A DNA stretch of 48,567 nt from contig JAUYMI010000021.1 of the NCBI GenBank assembly GCA_030698665.1, positions 1-48,567 of the forward strand, read 5' to 3'. The stretch's first letter is position 1, and each line of letters begins with the position of its first letter. A program made the position numbers and the translations under genes. This DNA is from a bacterium (lineage in GTDB: Bacteria; Patescibacteriota; Minisyncoccia; Minisyncoccales; UBA10102). Below, one piece after another: positions 15,907-23,843 of this stretch. The notes below the pieces were generated by a model. That model ran no database searches and was not told where the DNA came from. It saw only the letters and a program-made list of their open reading frames with translations.

Positions 15907-16407
15907 ATGGAAACAATCTTTGCTGGCACGTTCTACAACCCCACAAAGGGGGTCATGAGTTTTACAAAAGCAATTGACGAGATGGTCAGCTATATGCGAG
16001 AGGACCCCGAGAAAGCATATGAGGTCATCGTGGGCTGCGACTCTTCTGCCACAGCAGAGCCCACTTTTCCTTTGGTCATGGTTGTCTTGAGGAGAGGAGA
16101 GGGCGGGCGCTTCTTTCTCCAACGGGTCAGATATCCTGAGGGGCGCAAATTCTACAACCTGCATGACAGAATTCTCCAGGAGGTTCTCCTTTCGTGCGAA
16201 CTCGCCCTTGAGCTGAGGAGCGTTCTGCAAAAGCCCGCAGAGGGTCTCAAGTATGAGTTTGAGTACATCCATGCTGATATAGGCCAGCACGGGAAGACCA
16301 AAGACATGATCCGCGAAGTGACAGGACTCATCCGGGGGAACGGATTTGAGCCGAGAATCAAGCCTGAGTCCTTTGCCGCTTCCTCGGTAGCTGACAGGTT
16401 CTCGTGA
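15907..16407 (+). CDS. YkuK-like (DUF458) predicted RNase H-fold protein
   Basis: 166 aa from ATG 15907, 10 bp after tpiA with AGGA upstream. The order MSFTKAIDEMVSYMREDPEKAYEVIVGCDSS then a strand-rich part and RKFYNLHDRILQEVLLSCELALEL resembles B. subtilis YkuK, which has GTDSQ at the position of GCDSS and is predicted to have an RNase H-like fold. A later acidic residue near HADIGQHGKTKD fits such a site. No activity is established as far as I know; the call is from pattern recall. Confidence 0.65.
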   Translation: METIFAGTFYNPTKGVMSFTKAIDEMVSYMREDPEKAYEVIVGCDSSATAEPTFPLVMVVLRRGEGGRFFLQRVRYPEGRKFYNLHDRILQEVLLSCELALELRSVLQKPAEGLKYEFEYIHADIGQHGKTKDMIREVTGLIRGNGFEPRIKPESFAASSVADRFS

Positions 16408-16430
16408 GATAGGCTCTGGCTGTTGGTGCC

Positions 16431-16458
16431 TTGCAAAAATGCCAAACTATGGCATAAC
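16431..16458 (+). promoter_or_regulatory. Predicted promoter of mnmA
   Basis: TTGCAA (16431-16436), then CATAAC (16453-16458) at 16 bp, or TAACAT (16455-16460) at 18 bp. The ATG at 16465 is 4-6 bp after the box, which implies a leaderless transcript. Confidence 0.5.
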
Positions 16459-16464
16459 ATTGAT

Positions 16465-17481
16465 ATGAACAAGAGAGTGGTTGTTGCATTGTCCGGCGGG
16501 GTTGATTCTTCCGTCGCCTCGGCTCTCCTGAAAAAGGAGGGCTTTGAGGTCATTGGCGTTCATCTCAGGTGCTGGACCGAAGGGGATCACTGTACGTCTG
16601 TCGAAGACGAGCGCATGGCAAGGGCCGTGGCCTCGCATCTCGGCATTCCCTTTTATGTTCTGGACCTGGTGGATGAGTACCAAGAGAGAGTCATCTCGTA
16701 CCTTATTGAGGGGTATGAGAAGGGAGAGACCCCGAATCCTGACGTTATGTGCAACAGGGAGATTAAGTTCGGGCTCCTCTTTGAGAAGGCCATGGATTTG
16801 GGCGCTGAGTATCTTGCCACCGGGCACTATGCCAGGATACGGAATGGGAGGATTGCGGAAGCCGCAGACCGCAACAAAGACCAGTCATACTTTCTTGCCC
16901 GCGTTTCTCCCCGTGTGCTCGCGCGCGTGCTCTTTCCTCTTGGAGAGTACACAAAACCCCAGGTGAGGAAACTGGCAAAGAAGTTTGGGCTCCCAACGGC
17001 CGAACGCCCCGACAGCCAGGGCCTGTGCTTCATTGGCAAGCTGGATTTTGAAGAGTTTTTAAAGAGCCGGATTCCAGCAAAGAAAGGCAGGATTATTGAC
17101 ACTAAGGGGAAGCTTTTGGGAACTCACCAGGGGGCGTTCGCCTACACCATTGGGCAGAGAAGAGGAATCGGGCTTTCCGGGGGTCCTTGGTTCGTCGTGG
17201 CAAAGGACGTGAGAAAGAACCTCCTTGTCGTGAGCCGGGACGAGAAAGATTTGGAAACGAGCGAGAGCGAGATACGGGATATTCAGTGGTTCTCTCAAGC
17301 CTTAGGGGAGCTGAGAGTGAAGGTTCGCTACCGCCAGCCGGGGGTGCGAGCAAGGTTCGTGGGGGGAATGGAGGGTTCGGGAAAACTTGTTTTTGCTTCA
17401 GCTCAGCGGGCCGTCGCGTCGGGGCAGATTGCGGCCATGTACTCTGATGAAGAACTCGTGGGAGCGGGGGTCTTTGTGTAA
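16465..17481 (+). CDS. mnmA: tRNA-specific 2-thiouridylase MnmA
   Basis: 338 aa from ATG 16465 (MNKRVVVALSGGVDSSVASAL). The earlier in-frame start at 16423 lies before the promoter and is rejected. PP-loop SGGVDSS at 10-16, catalytic Cys C96 (MCNREIKFG) and C188 (GLCFIGKLDF), and YTIGQRRGIGLSGGPWFV in the central domain. It puts sulfur on U34 of Lys, Glu and Gln tRNAs. Stands alone between an upstream gap and alaS. Confidence 0.95.
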   Translation: MNKRVVVALSGGVDSSVASALLKKEGFEVIGVHLRCWTEGDHCTSVEDERMARAVASHLGIPFYVLDLVDEYQERVISYLIEGYEKGETPNPDVMCNREIKFGLLFEKAMDLGAEYLATGHYARIRNGRIAEAADRNKDQSYFLARVSPRVLARVLFPLGEYTKPQVRKLAKKFGLPTAERPDSQGLCFIGKLDFEEFLKSRIPAKKGRIIDTKGKLLGTHQGAFAYTIGQRRGIGLSGGPWFVVAKDVRKNLLVVSRDEKDLETSESEIRDIQWFSQALGELRVKVRYRQPGVRARFVGGMEGSGKLVFASAQRAVASGQIAAMYSDEELVGAGVFV

Positions 17482-17507
17482 TCCGGCTTTTTGAGAATCT
17501 CTTTTTC

Positions 17508-17516
17508 TGATATACT
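17508..17516 (+). promoter_or_regulatory. Extended -10 promoter of alaS
   Basis: TGATATACT (TATACT at 17511-17516), only a T-rich stretch at the -35 position. The alaS ATG is 8 bp after the box, so the predicted transcript starts within 1-2 nt of the start codon. Confidence 0.6.
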
Positions 17517-17524
17517 TTCCTCAT

Positions 17525-19318
17525 ATGGACGCTCTTAGTTTGAGGAAACGATTTTTGGAGTTTTTTGAACAACGTGGGCACACGATCGTGCCTTCTTCTT
17601 CTTTGGTTCCCGACGATCCCTCCGTGCTCTTAACGACCGCAGGCATGCAGCAGTTCAAGCCCTACTACGCAGAGCTTGATCCTGAAAAGACCATTCATCC
17701 CTCCATTGGAAAACCCGTAGGGTTGAATGTTGCCTCTTGCCAAAAGTCCTTTCGCACCTCTGACATTGATGAGGTGGGAGACGAGAGCCACCTTACGTTT
17801 TTTGAGATGCTCGGGAACTTCTCGTTCGGGGGGTACTTTAAGAAAGAAGCGATTGCGTACGCGCACGAGTTTCTCACAAAAGAGTTAGGGCTTACTATTG
17901 CTTTTGTGACGGTGTTTGAAGGAAAAGACAGTATCGGTGTCCCCAAAGACGAAGAATCTATTGCTCTATGGAAGTCATTGGACCCAAAGCTCAGAGTTGA
18001 AGAGCAGGGGATGGAAGACGTGTTCTGGGGACCTACGGGAAGCTCGGGTCCCTGCGGCCCAACCACGGAGATCTACTGCAAGAATGCGGCAGGACAGGAC
18101 ATTGAAGTATGGAACATCGTCTTTAATCAGTATTTTTATCCGGGCTCCAGGGAAGAGCTTGATGCAGGTGTCGCGGGAAAGAAGCTAGAGCTTCTCAAAA
18201 AACCCGGAGTGGATACTGGTATGGGCTTGGAGCGGCTGGCCATGGTTGCCCAGAAGACAGACTCCGTTTTTGAAACAGATTTATTTCCTCCTGGAATTGT
18301 TCTTATCCCTCAAGATATAGAAGATCGAATAAAACGAATCATTGCAGATCATGCGAGAGCCACAGTGTTTCTTTTGGCAGATGGAGTCCGTCCTTCTAAT
18401 AAAGAAGCAGGATATGTACTAAGGAGGGTCGTGCGCCGTATGCTGGTGTACCAGTTTCTCTATCCTTCGCTCAGAGTTGAATCCTTCCTAAAAGAAGTGC
18501 AAGAGTTATTCGGAAAATTCTATCCGGAAGTAAAGAATACAGAAATCATTTTTGAGTTTAAGAAAGAGGAAGAGAAGTTCCAAGGTACTCTCGAGAGGGG
18601 ATTAAAGGAGTTGCAGCGCCAAGATGTTATTGATGCCGCAGCCGCCTTTCGATTATATGAGAGTTTTGGTTTGCCTTATGAAATCATAAAAGAGTTCGGC
18701 AAGGAAAGGGCGAGGGAACTCATGCGAGAGGATTTTGAAAAAGAATTTGAGAAGCATCAGGAGATTTCAAGAGCTGGGAAAGAGGGGAAATTCGGTGGCC
18801 ATGGACTCATCCTTGATACGGGAGAGTTGAAGGCGGCGAATGAGGAAGAGCTGCAAGTGGTCACGCGTTTGCATACGGCAACCCATTTACTGCAGGCGGC
18901 TCTGCGCAAGGTTCTGGGGGAGGGCGTTCATCAGGCAGGGAGTGATATCACTCCAGAACGTACCCGTTTTGACTTTACGTTTGACCGAAAGCTGACGGAT
19001 GAAGAGGTGCGGCAAGTAGAGTTGTCGGTGAACGAAGCAATCAAGCAGAATCTTGATATGGGATATAAAGAGATACCCTTTCACAAAGCAGTTGCTCTGG
19101 GAGCTTTATATTCTCCCCGGGAGAAATATCCCGACGTAGTTAAAGTATATTCCGCGCAGAATCCCGAGACAGGAGAAGCATTCTCGCGCGAACTATGCGG
19201 AGGACCGCACGTTGAACATACGCTAAGCATCGGGAAGTTTCACATTCTCAAGCAGGAATCGGTGGGAGCTGGGGTGAGAAGAATCAGAGCTCGGGTTGAA
19301 GAAGCGCCAGCGACTTAG
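17525..19318 (+). CDS. alaS: Alanine--tRNA ligase, short form
   Basis: 597 aa against ~870 in E. coli. Class II catalytic core in the first ~240 residues (RGHTIVPSSSLVPDDPSVLLTTAGMQQFKPY, FFEMLGNFSFGGYFKKEAI, FWGPTGSSGPCGPTTEIY, GMGLERLAMV), then the tRNA-recognition part (ADGVRPSNKEAGYVLRRVVRRM), then the editing domain with zinc-type ligands HTATH near 450 and CGGPHVEH near 560. The C-terminal DHHA1/C-Ala region is absent because the gene simply ends. Codon use between about 18270 and 18700 is more AT-rich than in the rest of the gene. Confidence 0.95.
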   Translation: MDALSLRKRFLEFFEQRGHTIVPSSSLVPDDPSVLLTTAGMQQFKPYYAELDPEKTIHPSIGKPVGLNVASCQKSFRTSDIDEVGDESHLTFFEMLGNFSFGGYFKKEAIAYAHEFLTKELGLTIAFVTVFEGKDSIGVPKDEESIALWKSLDPKLRVEEQGMEDVFWGPTGSSGPCGPTTEIYCKNAAGQDIEVWNIVFNQYFYPGSREELDAGVAGKKLELLKKPGVDTGMGLERLAMVAQKTDSVFETDLFPPGIVLIPQDIEDRIKRIIADHARATVFLLADGVRPSNKEAGYVLRRVVRRMLVYQFLYPSLRVESFLKEVQELFGKFYPEVKNTEIIFEFKKEEEKFQGTLERGLKELQRQDVIDAAAAFRLYESFGLPYEIIKEFGKERARELMREDFEKEFEKHQEISRAGKEGKFGGHGLILDTGELKAANEEELQVVTRLHTATHLLQAALRKVLGEGVHQAGSDITPERTRFDFTFDRKLTDEEVRQVELSVNEAIKQNLDMGYKEIPFHKAVALGALYSPREKYPDVVKVYSAQNPETGEAFSRELCGGPHVEHTLSIGKFHILKQESVGAGVRRIRARVEEAPAT

Positions 19319-19324
19319 TACAAT
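19296..19324 (+). promoter_or_regulatory. Promoter inside the alaS end, for the baseplate-J-like gene
   Basis: TTGAAG (19296-19301), 17-bp spacer, TACAAT (19319-19324). The next ATG (19331) is 6 bp after the box, predicting a leaderless mRNA. Confidence 0.7.
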
Positions 19325-19330
19325 ATCACT

Positions 19331-20581
19331 ATGGCAAAAGAAATGAAGGTTGTGGACGTCAGGGCTCCCGGTGCGCGGGACGCGCGTCCCGCTGAGAGAG
19401 CGCCAGAGAAGGCTCAAAGAAAGACGCCCCGTCAGCCGATGAGTTTTCGCTTTCCCTTGTGGGCTTATGCCCTCGGGCTTCTCCTGATCGCGGGCGTTGC
19501 ATCCATGGGAGTCATCAACGTGTTTTTTGCCTCAGCGTACGCCGTCATTCATCCTCAGGTGCGCCAGCTTTCAACGGAGGTACAGATCTCAACCTCCGCG
19601 GGAATAGATAAGGTGTCGCTTGAAAATCTTTCCATTCCCTCTCGTCTCTTCATCAAGGAGGTCCAGGCAACGCGTCTCTTTCTGGCAACCGGAAGTACGG
19701 TTGGAGAAGATAGAGCAAAGGGCGTGATTCGCGTGTTTAACGAACGGACCTCTCCTCAGACGCTGGTGGCAAATACGAGATTCCTTTCAGAGAACGGGAA
19801 GCTCTTTAGGAGTTCGGGGCGCGTGGTGGTACCATCGGCAAGCACCAAAGACGGAAATGTGGTGCCAGGTACCCTGGACGTGAATGTGGAAGCGGCTGAG
19901 GCGGGACCCGAGTACAACATCGGAGCTTCCAGTTTCTCCCTTCCGGGGTTAGCTGGTTCTTCTCTCTATACTCTTGTGTACGGAAGATCCTTTGATCCCA
20001 TGAGTGAAGGATTCAAGGGAGAGACGCAGGTGGTGAAAGACACCGATATTCTCAAGGCCAAGGAGCAGCTGATAGCTCAGCTTGTTGACCAGGCAAAGAG
20101 CAAGATCGCGGAAGATCTCCCCCCATTCTTCCTTTTGCCTGAAAACGCATACGTGAGTGAGATCGTCAAAGCAGAGTCCCAGGCTATAGCCGGCACTCCC
20201 GTGAGCGAGTTTAACTATGCCGCAACGGTGCGGCTTTCGGCTCTTGCGTACGACAGTGGCGACATGGAAGAGATCGCGCTTTCCCTTCTTAATCTCCAGG
20301 TGGGAGATGAGGAGCGGCTCAATGAGAATAAGGTTTCAGCTGAAGCGAGCCTGGAAGACGCGTCGCTCTTGAGGGTTTCACTCAAAGGCGAGGTGTATAA
20401 GAATCTTAATACCTCCAGCATTGCCTCTCAGCTTCTGGGGAAGACCGAGCGGGAGGCCGCTACCTCGTTGGGCTCCTCAAATCCGGGGATTACCGAGATG
20501 AGCATATCTTTCTGGCCCTTCTGGGTCCAGCGGGTTCCCAAAGACCCCAATCGGGTCCAAGTTACCCTCCGGCTTGACTGA
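19331..20581 (+). CDS. Single-pass membrane protein with baseplate J/gp47-like domain
   Basis: 416 aa. A basic ~40-residue cytoplasmic tail, a transmembrane helix at about 43-68, then a large outer part. The stretch TSPQTLVANTRFLSENGKLFRSSGRVVVPSAS, followed by a PGTLDVNVEAAEAGPEYNIGASSFSLPG segment, resembles the repeated fold of baseplate J-like proteins (threshold value, then a no-later-than default, then AAEAGPEYN). Such membrane-anchored proteins are seen in many CPR genomes; there is no phage context here, so an envelope role is more likely than a tail part. Function unknown. Confidence 0.6.
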   Translation: MAKEMKVVDVRAPGARDARPAERAPEKAQRKTPRQPMSFRFPLWAYALGLLLIAGVASMGVINVFFASAYAVIHPQVRQLSTEVQISTSAGIDKVSLENLSIPSRLFIKEVQATRLFLATGSTVGEDRAKGVIRVFNERTSPQTLVANTRFLSENGKLFRSSGRVVVPSASTKDGNVVPGTLDVNVEAAEAGPEYNIGASSFSLPGLAGSSLYTLVYGRSFDPMSEGFKGETQVVKDTDILKAKEQLIAQLVDQAKSKIAEDLPPFFLLPENAYVSEIVKAESQAIAGTPVSEFNYAATVRLSALAYDSGDMEEIALSLLNLQVGDEERLNENKVSAEASLEDASLLRVSLKGEVYKNLNTSSIASQLLGKTEREAATSLGSSNPGITEMSISFWPFWVQRVPKDPNRVQVTLRLD

Positions 20582-20602
20582 CGAGAAGATTCTTGGTATA
20601 TT
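20574..20602 (+). promoter_or_regulatory. Promoter of infA and the downstream alpha-type operon
   Basis: TTGACT (20574-20579, in the last codons of the preceding gene), 17-bp spacer, TATATT (20597-20602), with TGG before the -10. The predicted start near 20609 gives a ~7-nt leader to the infA ATG. Confidence 0.7.
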
Positions 20603-20615
20603 TGATTGGTACTAA

Positions 20616-20837
20616 ATGACAAGCCAAGAGAAACTCGTTCGGATCGGAGAGGTATTGGAATCCCTGCCAAGTCTGCAGTTTCGCATTCGTCTTGTAGAAG
20701 ACGGGCACGAGATTCTTGGGTACCTCGGGGGAAAGATGCGTTTGCACCGCATTCGCATTCTTCCTGGAGACACCGTGAGGGTGGAGCTCAATTCTGACAA
20801 GGACGATCGGGGAAGAATCGTATACAGAGAAAAATGA
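20616..20837 (+). CDS. infA: Translation initiation factor IF-1
   Basis: 73 aa, the family length. OB-fold with [42 protein letters not shown] and the end [11 protein letters not shown]-1 sits in the 30S A site during initiation. Typically found between map and rpmJ; here eight unrelated genes separate it from map and it has its own promoter. Overlaps rpmJ by 4 bp. Confidence 0.95.
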   Translation: MTSQEKLVRIGEVLESLPSLQFRIRLVEDGHEILGYLGGKMRLHRIRILPGDTVRVELNSDKDDRGRIVYREK

Positions 20838-20947
20838 AGGTCAGATCTTCGGTAAAAAAGATATGCAAGGACTGCAAGATCGTGAAGAGAAAAGGAACAA
20901 TGCGGATCATTTGCACAAACCCCAAGCATAAGCAAAGGCAAGGATAG
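20834..20947 (+). CDS. rpmJ: 50S ribosomal protein L36
   Basis: 37 aa, too short to be found by length filters: [16 protein letters not shown] then [20 protein letters not shown]. The four zinc ligands C11, C14, C27 and H32 are in the standard L36 arrangement. Starts in the infA stop codon. Confidence 0.95.
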   Translation: MKVRSSVKKICKDCKIVKRKGTMRIICTNPKHKQRQG

Positions 20948-20955
20948 TTTTTTGT

Positions 20956-21345
20956 ATGCCCCGATTATTTGGAGTAACAATTTCAGATGACAAGCCCGTA
21001 AGCATTGCTCTTACCGCGGTGTACGGGATCGGCCGGGCCTCCGTCTCAGTGATTTTAAAGGAGGCAAAGGTGGATCCTTCAAAGCGCGCCGGTAAGCTGA
21101 CCCCAGAAGAGCTTGCCGCTATCAGGGAGATCATGGAGAAGAAGTATGAGACCGAGGGAGACCTAAGGCGTAAGATCATGATGAACGTCAGGCGCCTCAA
21201 GAACATCGGTTCGTGGCGGGGTCATCGTCACACAAAAGGACTTCCCGTTCGTGGTCAGCAGACCCGCACCAACTCCAGAACCGTGAGGGGAAATGTGAGG
21301 AAAACCGTGGGTTCCGGCAGAAAGCCAACCTCCTCACCGACATAA
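20956..21345 (+). CDS. rpsM: 30S ribosomal protein S13
   Basis: 129 aa. Helix-two-turn-helix part with IALTAVYGIGRASVSVILKEA and the basic tail GLPVRGQQTRTNSRTVRG are typical; S13 contacts 50S and P-site tRNA. A run of six T precedes the ATG without a hairpin, and no Shine-Dalgarno is seen. Confidence 0.97.
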   Translation: MPRLFGVTISDDKPVSIALTAVYGIGRASVSVILKEAKVDPSKRAGKLTPEELAAIREIMEKKYETEGDLRRKIMMNVRRLKNIGSWRGHRHTKGLPVRGQQTRTNSRTVRGNVRKTVGSGRKPTSSPT

Positions 21346-21351
21346 TGAACC

Positions 21352-21786
21352 ATGGGAAAGAAACGAATTATTGAAAAAGCGGAAACGGGAGCAGTTGAGG
21401 GAGAGAAAACTCCTCAGGCTCGCTCCGTCAAGAAGGTAAGGATGAGCGAGGGAAGAATCTACATTCACTCTTCCTACAACAACACGATCATCAGCCTGGC
21501 TGACGAGAAGGGAAATGTTCTGTTTACCATGTCTTCGGGTCGCGCGGGTTTCAAGGGAACGAAGAAGTCCACTCCTTTTGCCGCTTCCAAGGTTGCGGAA
21601 GCCGTAGCTGACATGGCCCGTTCGCGCGGGATGGAGCGCGTGAAGGTTTTTGTGAAAGGTATTGGATCTGGGCGGGACTCTGCGATCAGGACCTTAGGGA
21701 CCAAGGGGCTGGAGTTCACCGCCATTGAGGACGTAACCCCGATTCCTCACAACGGTCCGCGTGCCAGAAAGCTGAGAAGAGTATAA
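21352..21786 (+). CDS. rpsK: 30S ribosomal protein S11
   Basis: 144 aa. A ~30-residue charged N-terminal extension precedes the core (GRIYIHSSYNNTIISLADEKGNVL, SSGRAGFKGTKKSTPFAA, RDSAIRTLGTKGLEFTAIEDVTPIPHNGPR). S11 binds the 16S platform near the mRNA exit. Six bp after rpsM. Confidence 0.97.
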   Translation: MGKKRIIEKAETGAVEGEKTPQARSVKKVRMSEGRIYIHSSYNNTIISLADEKGNVLFTMSSGRAGFKGTKKSTPFAASKVAEAVADMARSRGMERVKVFVKGIGSGRDSAIRTLGTKGLEFTAIEDVTPIPHNGPRARKLRRV

Positions 21787-21796
21787 ACATAAAAGT

Positions 21797-22315
21797 ATGC
21801 AGAAAGGAGTATTACGAAAACGAAATCCGCGGCCGTTGTCCGAGTATGGAAGACAGCTTGCGGAAAAGCAGTCGCTCAAATTCCAGTACAACCTGAGGGA
21901 GCGTCAGTTTGCCAGGTACGTGGCAGAAGCTCTTTCCAAGAGCGGGAATTCTCCCGAGATTTTCATGCAGAAGCTGGAGACGAGGTTGGACAACGCGGTT
22001 TTTCGCATGGGACTGGCTCAGAGCAGGCCTCAGGCGCGCCAGCTGGTTTCCCATGGTCACCTCACGCTTAACAAGCGCCCAATGGACGTGCCTTCTCATC
22101 AAGTGAAGATTGGAGACGTCATTGCCGTACATCCTTCTTCTCTCGCCTTAACATACATAGCGAATATCAAACCAGGACTTAAGAAGTACGACGCTCCTTC
22201 CTGGCTCCAGCTTGACAAGGAAGCTTTGTCAGCGGAGGTCGTCTCGCTTCCGACCCTGGAGGAGGCCTCTCCGTCAGTTGAGATCTCCCTTGTCTTTGAG
22301 TTCTATTCAAGGTAA
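21797..22315 (+). CDS. rpsD: 30S ribosomal protein S4, short form
   Basis: 172 aa against the usual ~200. After a basic N-terminus (KRNPRPLSEYGRQLAEKQSLKFQYNLRERQF) it holds the S4 domain (LETRLDNAVFRMGLAQSRPQARQLVSHGHLTLNKRPMDVPSHQVKIGD) and the end VEISLVFEFYSR. The shortening is in the N-terminal region: no zinc Cys cluster. S4 starts 30S assembly. A TATAAA at 21782-21787 lies 9 bp before the ATG, but without a -35. Confidence 0.95.
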   Translation: MQKGVLRKRNPRPLSEYGRQLAEKQSLKFQYNLRERQFARYVAEALSKSGNSPEIFMQKLETRLDNAVFRMGLAQSRPQARQLVSHGHLTLNKRPMDVPSHQVKIGDVIAVHPSSLALTYIANIKPGLKKYDAPSWLQLDKEALSAEVVSLPTLEEASPSVEISLVFEFYSR

Positions 22316-22333
22316 TACATACACACCAACAAT

Positions 22334-23116
22334 ATGATTCCACTTTCCAAACCAGCAAAGCTCATCTCGAGCGCAAAGAACGTCGGAACGTTTGAGATTG
22401 ATGGCTTGTACCCCGGATACGGGCACACGGTGGCCAACAGCCTGAGAAGGGTGCTCCTTTCTTCCCTTGAGGGCGCAGCCATTACCCAGGTCAAGATCAA
22501 GGGCGCGAGTCATGAGTTCTCCACTCTGCCCGGCATCAGAGAGGATGTTGTAACCATTCTGCTCAATCTCAAGCAGTTGAGATTCAAGGTGTTCTCCGAT
22601 GAGCCGCAGACGGCAACTCTGAAAATGAAGGGGGAGAGAATCGTGAAGAGCAAGGACTTTGATCTTTCTTCTCAGGTGGAACTCATGAACGGGGATCAGG
22701 AGATTTGTACTATCACGGACAAGAAGGCCGAGCTCAATGTGGAGGTACAGATTGAGAAGGGGATCGGGTATGAGGCCTCAGAGGACCGCAAGCTTGCCAA
22801 GCGGGAGGCCGGCGTGATCTCTTTGGATGCCATCTACACCCCGGTCCAGCGGGTTGCTTTCAAGGTGGAGAACGCGCGCGTCGGAGACCGAACGGACTTC
22901 AACAAGGTGAGCCTTGAAATTGAGACTGACGGTACGCTGTCTCCGGAAGCGGCGCTGGAACAGGCCTGCGACATCCTTGTGAAAGAGTTTTCCCAGATTA
23001 AAGAAGGCGTGGAGGGAGCGTCTCAGGTAGTTGAGAAAAAGGCTCCCGTGAAGAAGAAGGCGACAGCAGCAAAAAAGAAGGCACCTGCCAAGAAGGTTTC
23101 CTCAAAGAAGAAATGA
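22334..23116 (+). CDS. rpoA: RNA polymerase alpha subunit lacking the C-terminal domain
   Basis: 260 aa against ~315-330. The N-terminal dimerisation/assembly domain is complete (FEIDGLYPGYGHTVANSLRRVLLSSLEGAAI, ISLDAIYTPVQRVAFKVENARVGDRTDFNKVSLEIETDGTLSPEAAL). After about residue 231 there is no alphaCTD; instead a 29-residue Lys/Ala/Pro tail (KKAPVKKKATAAKKKAP and so on). Known: alphaCTD binds UP elements and activators. The reading frame runs cleanly to rplQ with a 4-bp overlap, so a frameshift is unlikely. Confidence 0.96.
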   Translation: MIPLSKPAKLISSAKNVGTFEIDGLYPGYGHTVANSLRRVLLSSLEGAAITQVKIKGASHEFSTLPGIREDVVTILLNLKQLRFKVFSDEPQTATLKMKGERIVKSKDFDLSSQVELMNGDQEICTITDKKAELNVEVQIEKGIGYEASEDRKLAKREAGVISLDAIYTPVQRVAFKVENARVGDRTDFNKVSLEIETDGTLSPEAALEQACDILVKEFSQIKEGVEGASQVVEKKAPVKKKATAAKKKAPAKKVSSKKK

Positions 23117-23463
23117 GAAAGAATATCCGAGCAAAGAAGTTTTCCAGGCCGAGCTCCCAGAGGGGAGCGCTTCTGCGTTCTTTAGCTCGCTCCATTGTTC
23201 TGCACGGGAAGATCACCACGACCGAGACGAAGGCCAAGGAGGCCTCCCGTGTTGTTGAAAGGATGGTGACCCGGGCCAAGAAGGGAGATCTGGCTTCCCG
23301 CCGCTACCTTTCTTCGGCTATCGGCGAGGAACAAGCATCAAAGCTTGTGGAAACCATCGCTCCCCAGTTTTCAGAGCGCAGCGGAGGGTATACGCGAGTG
23401 GTAAAGCGCGGTCCCCGCAAGTCAGACGGGGCTAGGATGGCAATCGTAGAATTCGTGAAGTAG
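23113..23463 (+). CDS. rplQ: 50S ribosomal protein L17
   Basis: 116 aa. Contains SQRGALLRSLARSIVLHGKITTTETKAKEASRVVERMVTRAK and RSGGYTRVVKRGPRKSDGARMAIVEFV, typical of L17 near the tunnel exit. Overlaps rpoA by 4 bp, the common gene order. Confidence 0.97.
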   Translation: MRKNIRAKKFSRPSSQRGALLRSLARSIVLHGKITTTETKAKEASRVVERMVTRAKKGDLASRRYLSSAIGEEQASKLVETIAPQFSERSGGYTRVVKRGPRKSDGARMAIVEFVK

Positions 23464-23464
23464 C

Positions 23465-23842
23465 ATGGCCGCCAAAACAGCACAACAGGGCCCAGAGAGA
23501 GAGATTCACACCCTTGATGCTACGGGACGTCCCGTCGGCCGCCTTGCGGTACTGGTAGCAGAGTTGCTGAGGGGTAAGCAGAGGCCCGGTTTTGAACGTC
23601 ATTTGGACTCGGGAGACTTTGTGCGTGTAGAGAACGTGGGGCGCATGAAACTGACGGGTAAAAAGGCAGAGCAAAAGACGTACTACCGTCACTCAGGGTA
23701 TCTGGGGGGACTCAAGGAGGCGAATGCCGGAGAGCTACTGGAGCAGCGCCCAGAAGAAGTGCTGAAAAGAGCCGTGTGGGGCATGCTTCCCAAGAACAAG
23801 CTTAGACAAGAGCAGATCAAGCGTTTAACGATGCAGGCGTAA
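23465..23842 (+). CDS. rplM: 50S ribosomal protein L13
   Basis: 125 aa, shorter than the usual ~142. Start HTLDATGRPVGRLAVLVAELLRGKQRPGFERHLDSGDFVRVENVGRM, then TGKKAEQKTYYRHSGYLGGLKE and AVWGMLPKNKLRQEQIKRL. L13 is an early 50S assembly protein. The usual C-terminal His-Pro segment is reduced. Immediately followed by rpsI as in most bacteria. Confidence 0.96.
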   Translation: MAAKTAQQGPEREIHTLDATGRPVGRLAVLVAELLRGKQRPGFERHLDSGDFVRVENVGRMKLTGKKAEQKTYYRHSGYLGGLKEANAGELLEQRPEEVLKRAVWGMLPKNKLRQEQIKRLTMQA

Positions 23843-23843
23843 G

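Noticed and set aside
17102-17581. 159-aa frame on the minus strand over the mnmA end and alaS start
   Set aside because: Low-complexity Pro/Ser/Arg translation, overlaps two certain genes and a promoter.
20945-20956. T-run between rpmJ and rpsM as terminator
   Set aside because: Six T but no stem in front; the operon clearly continues.
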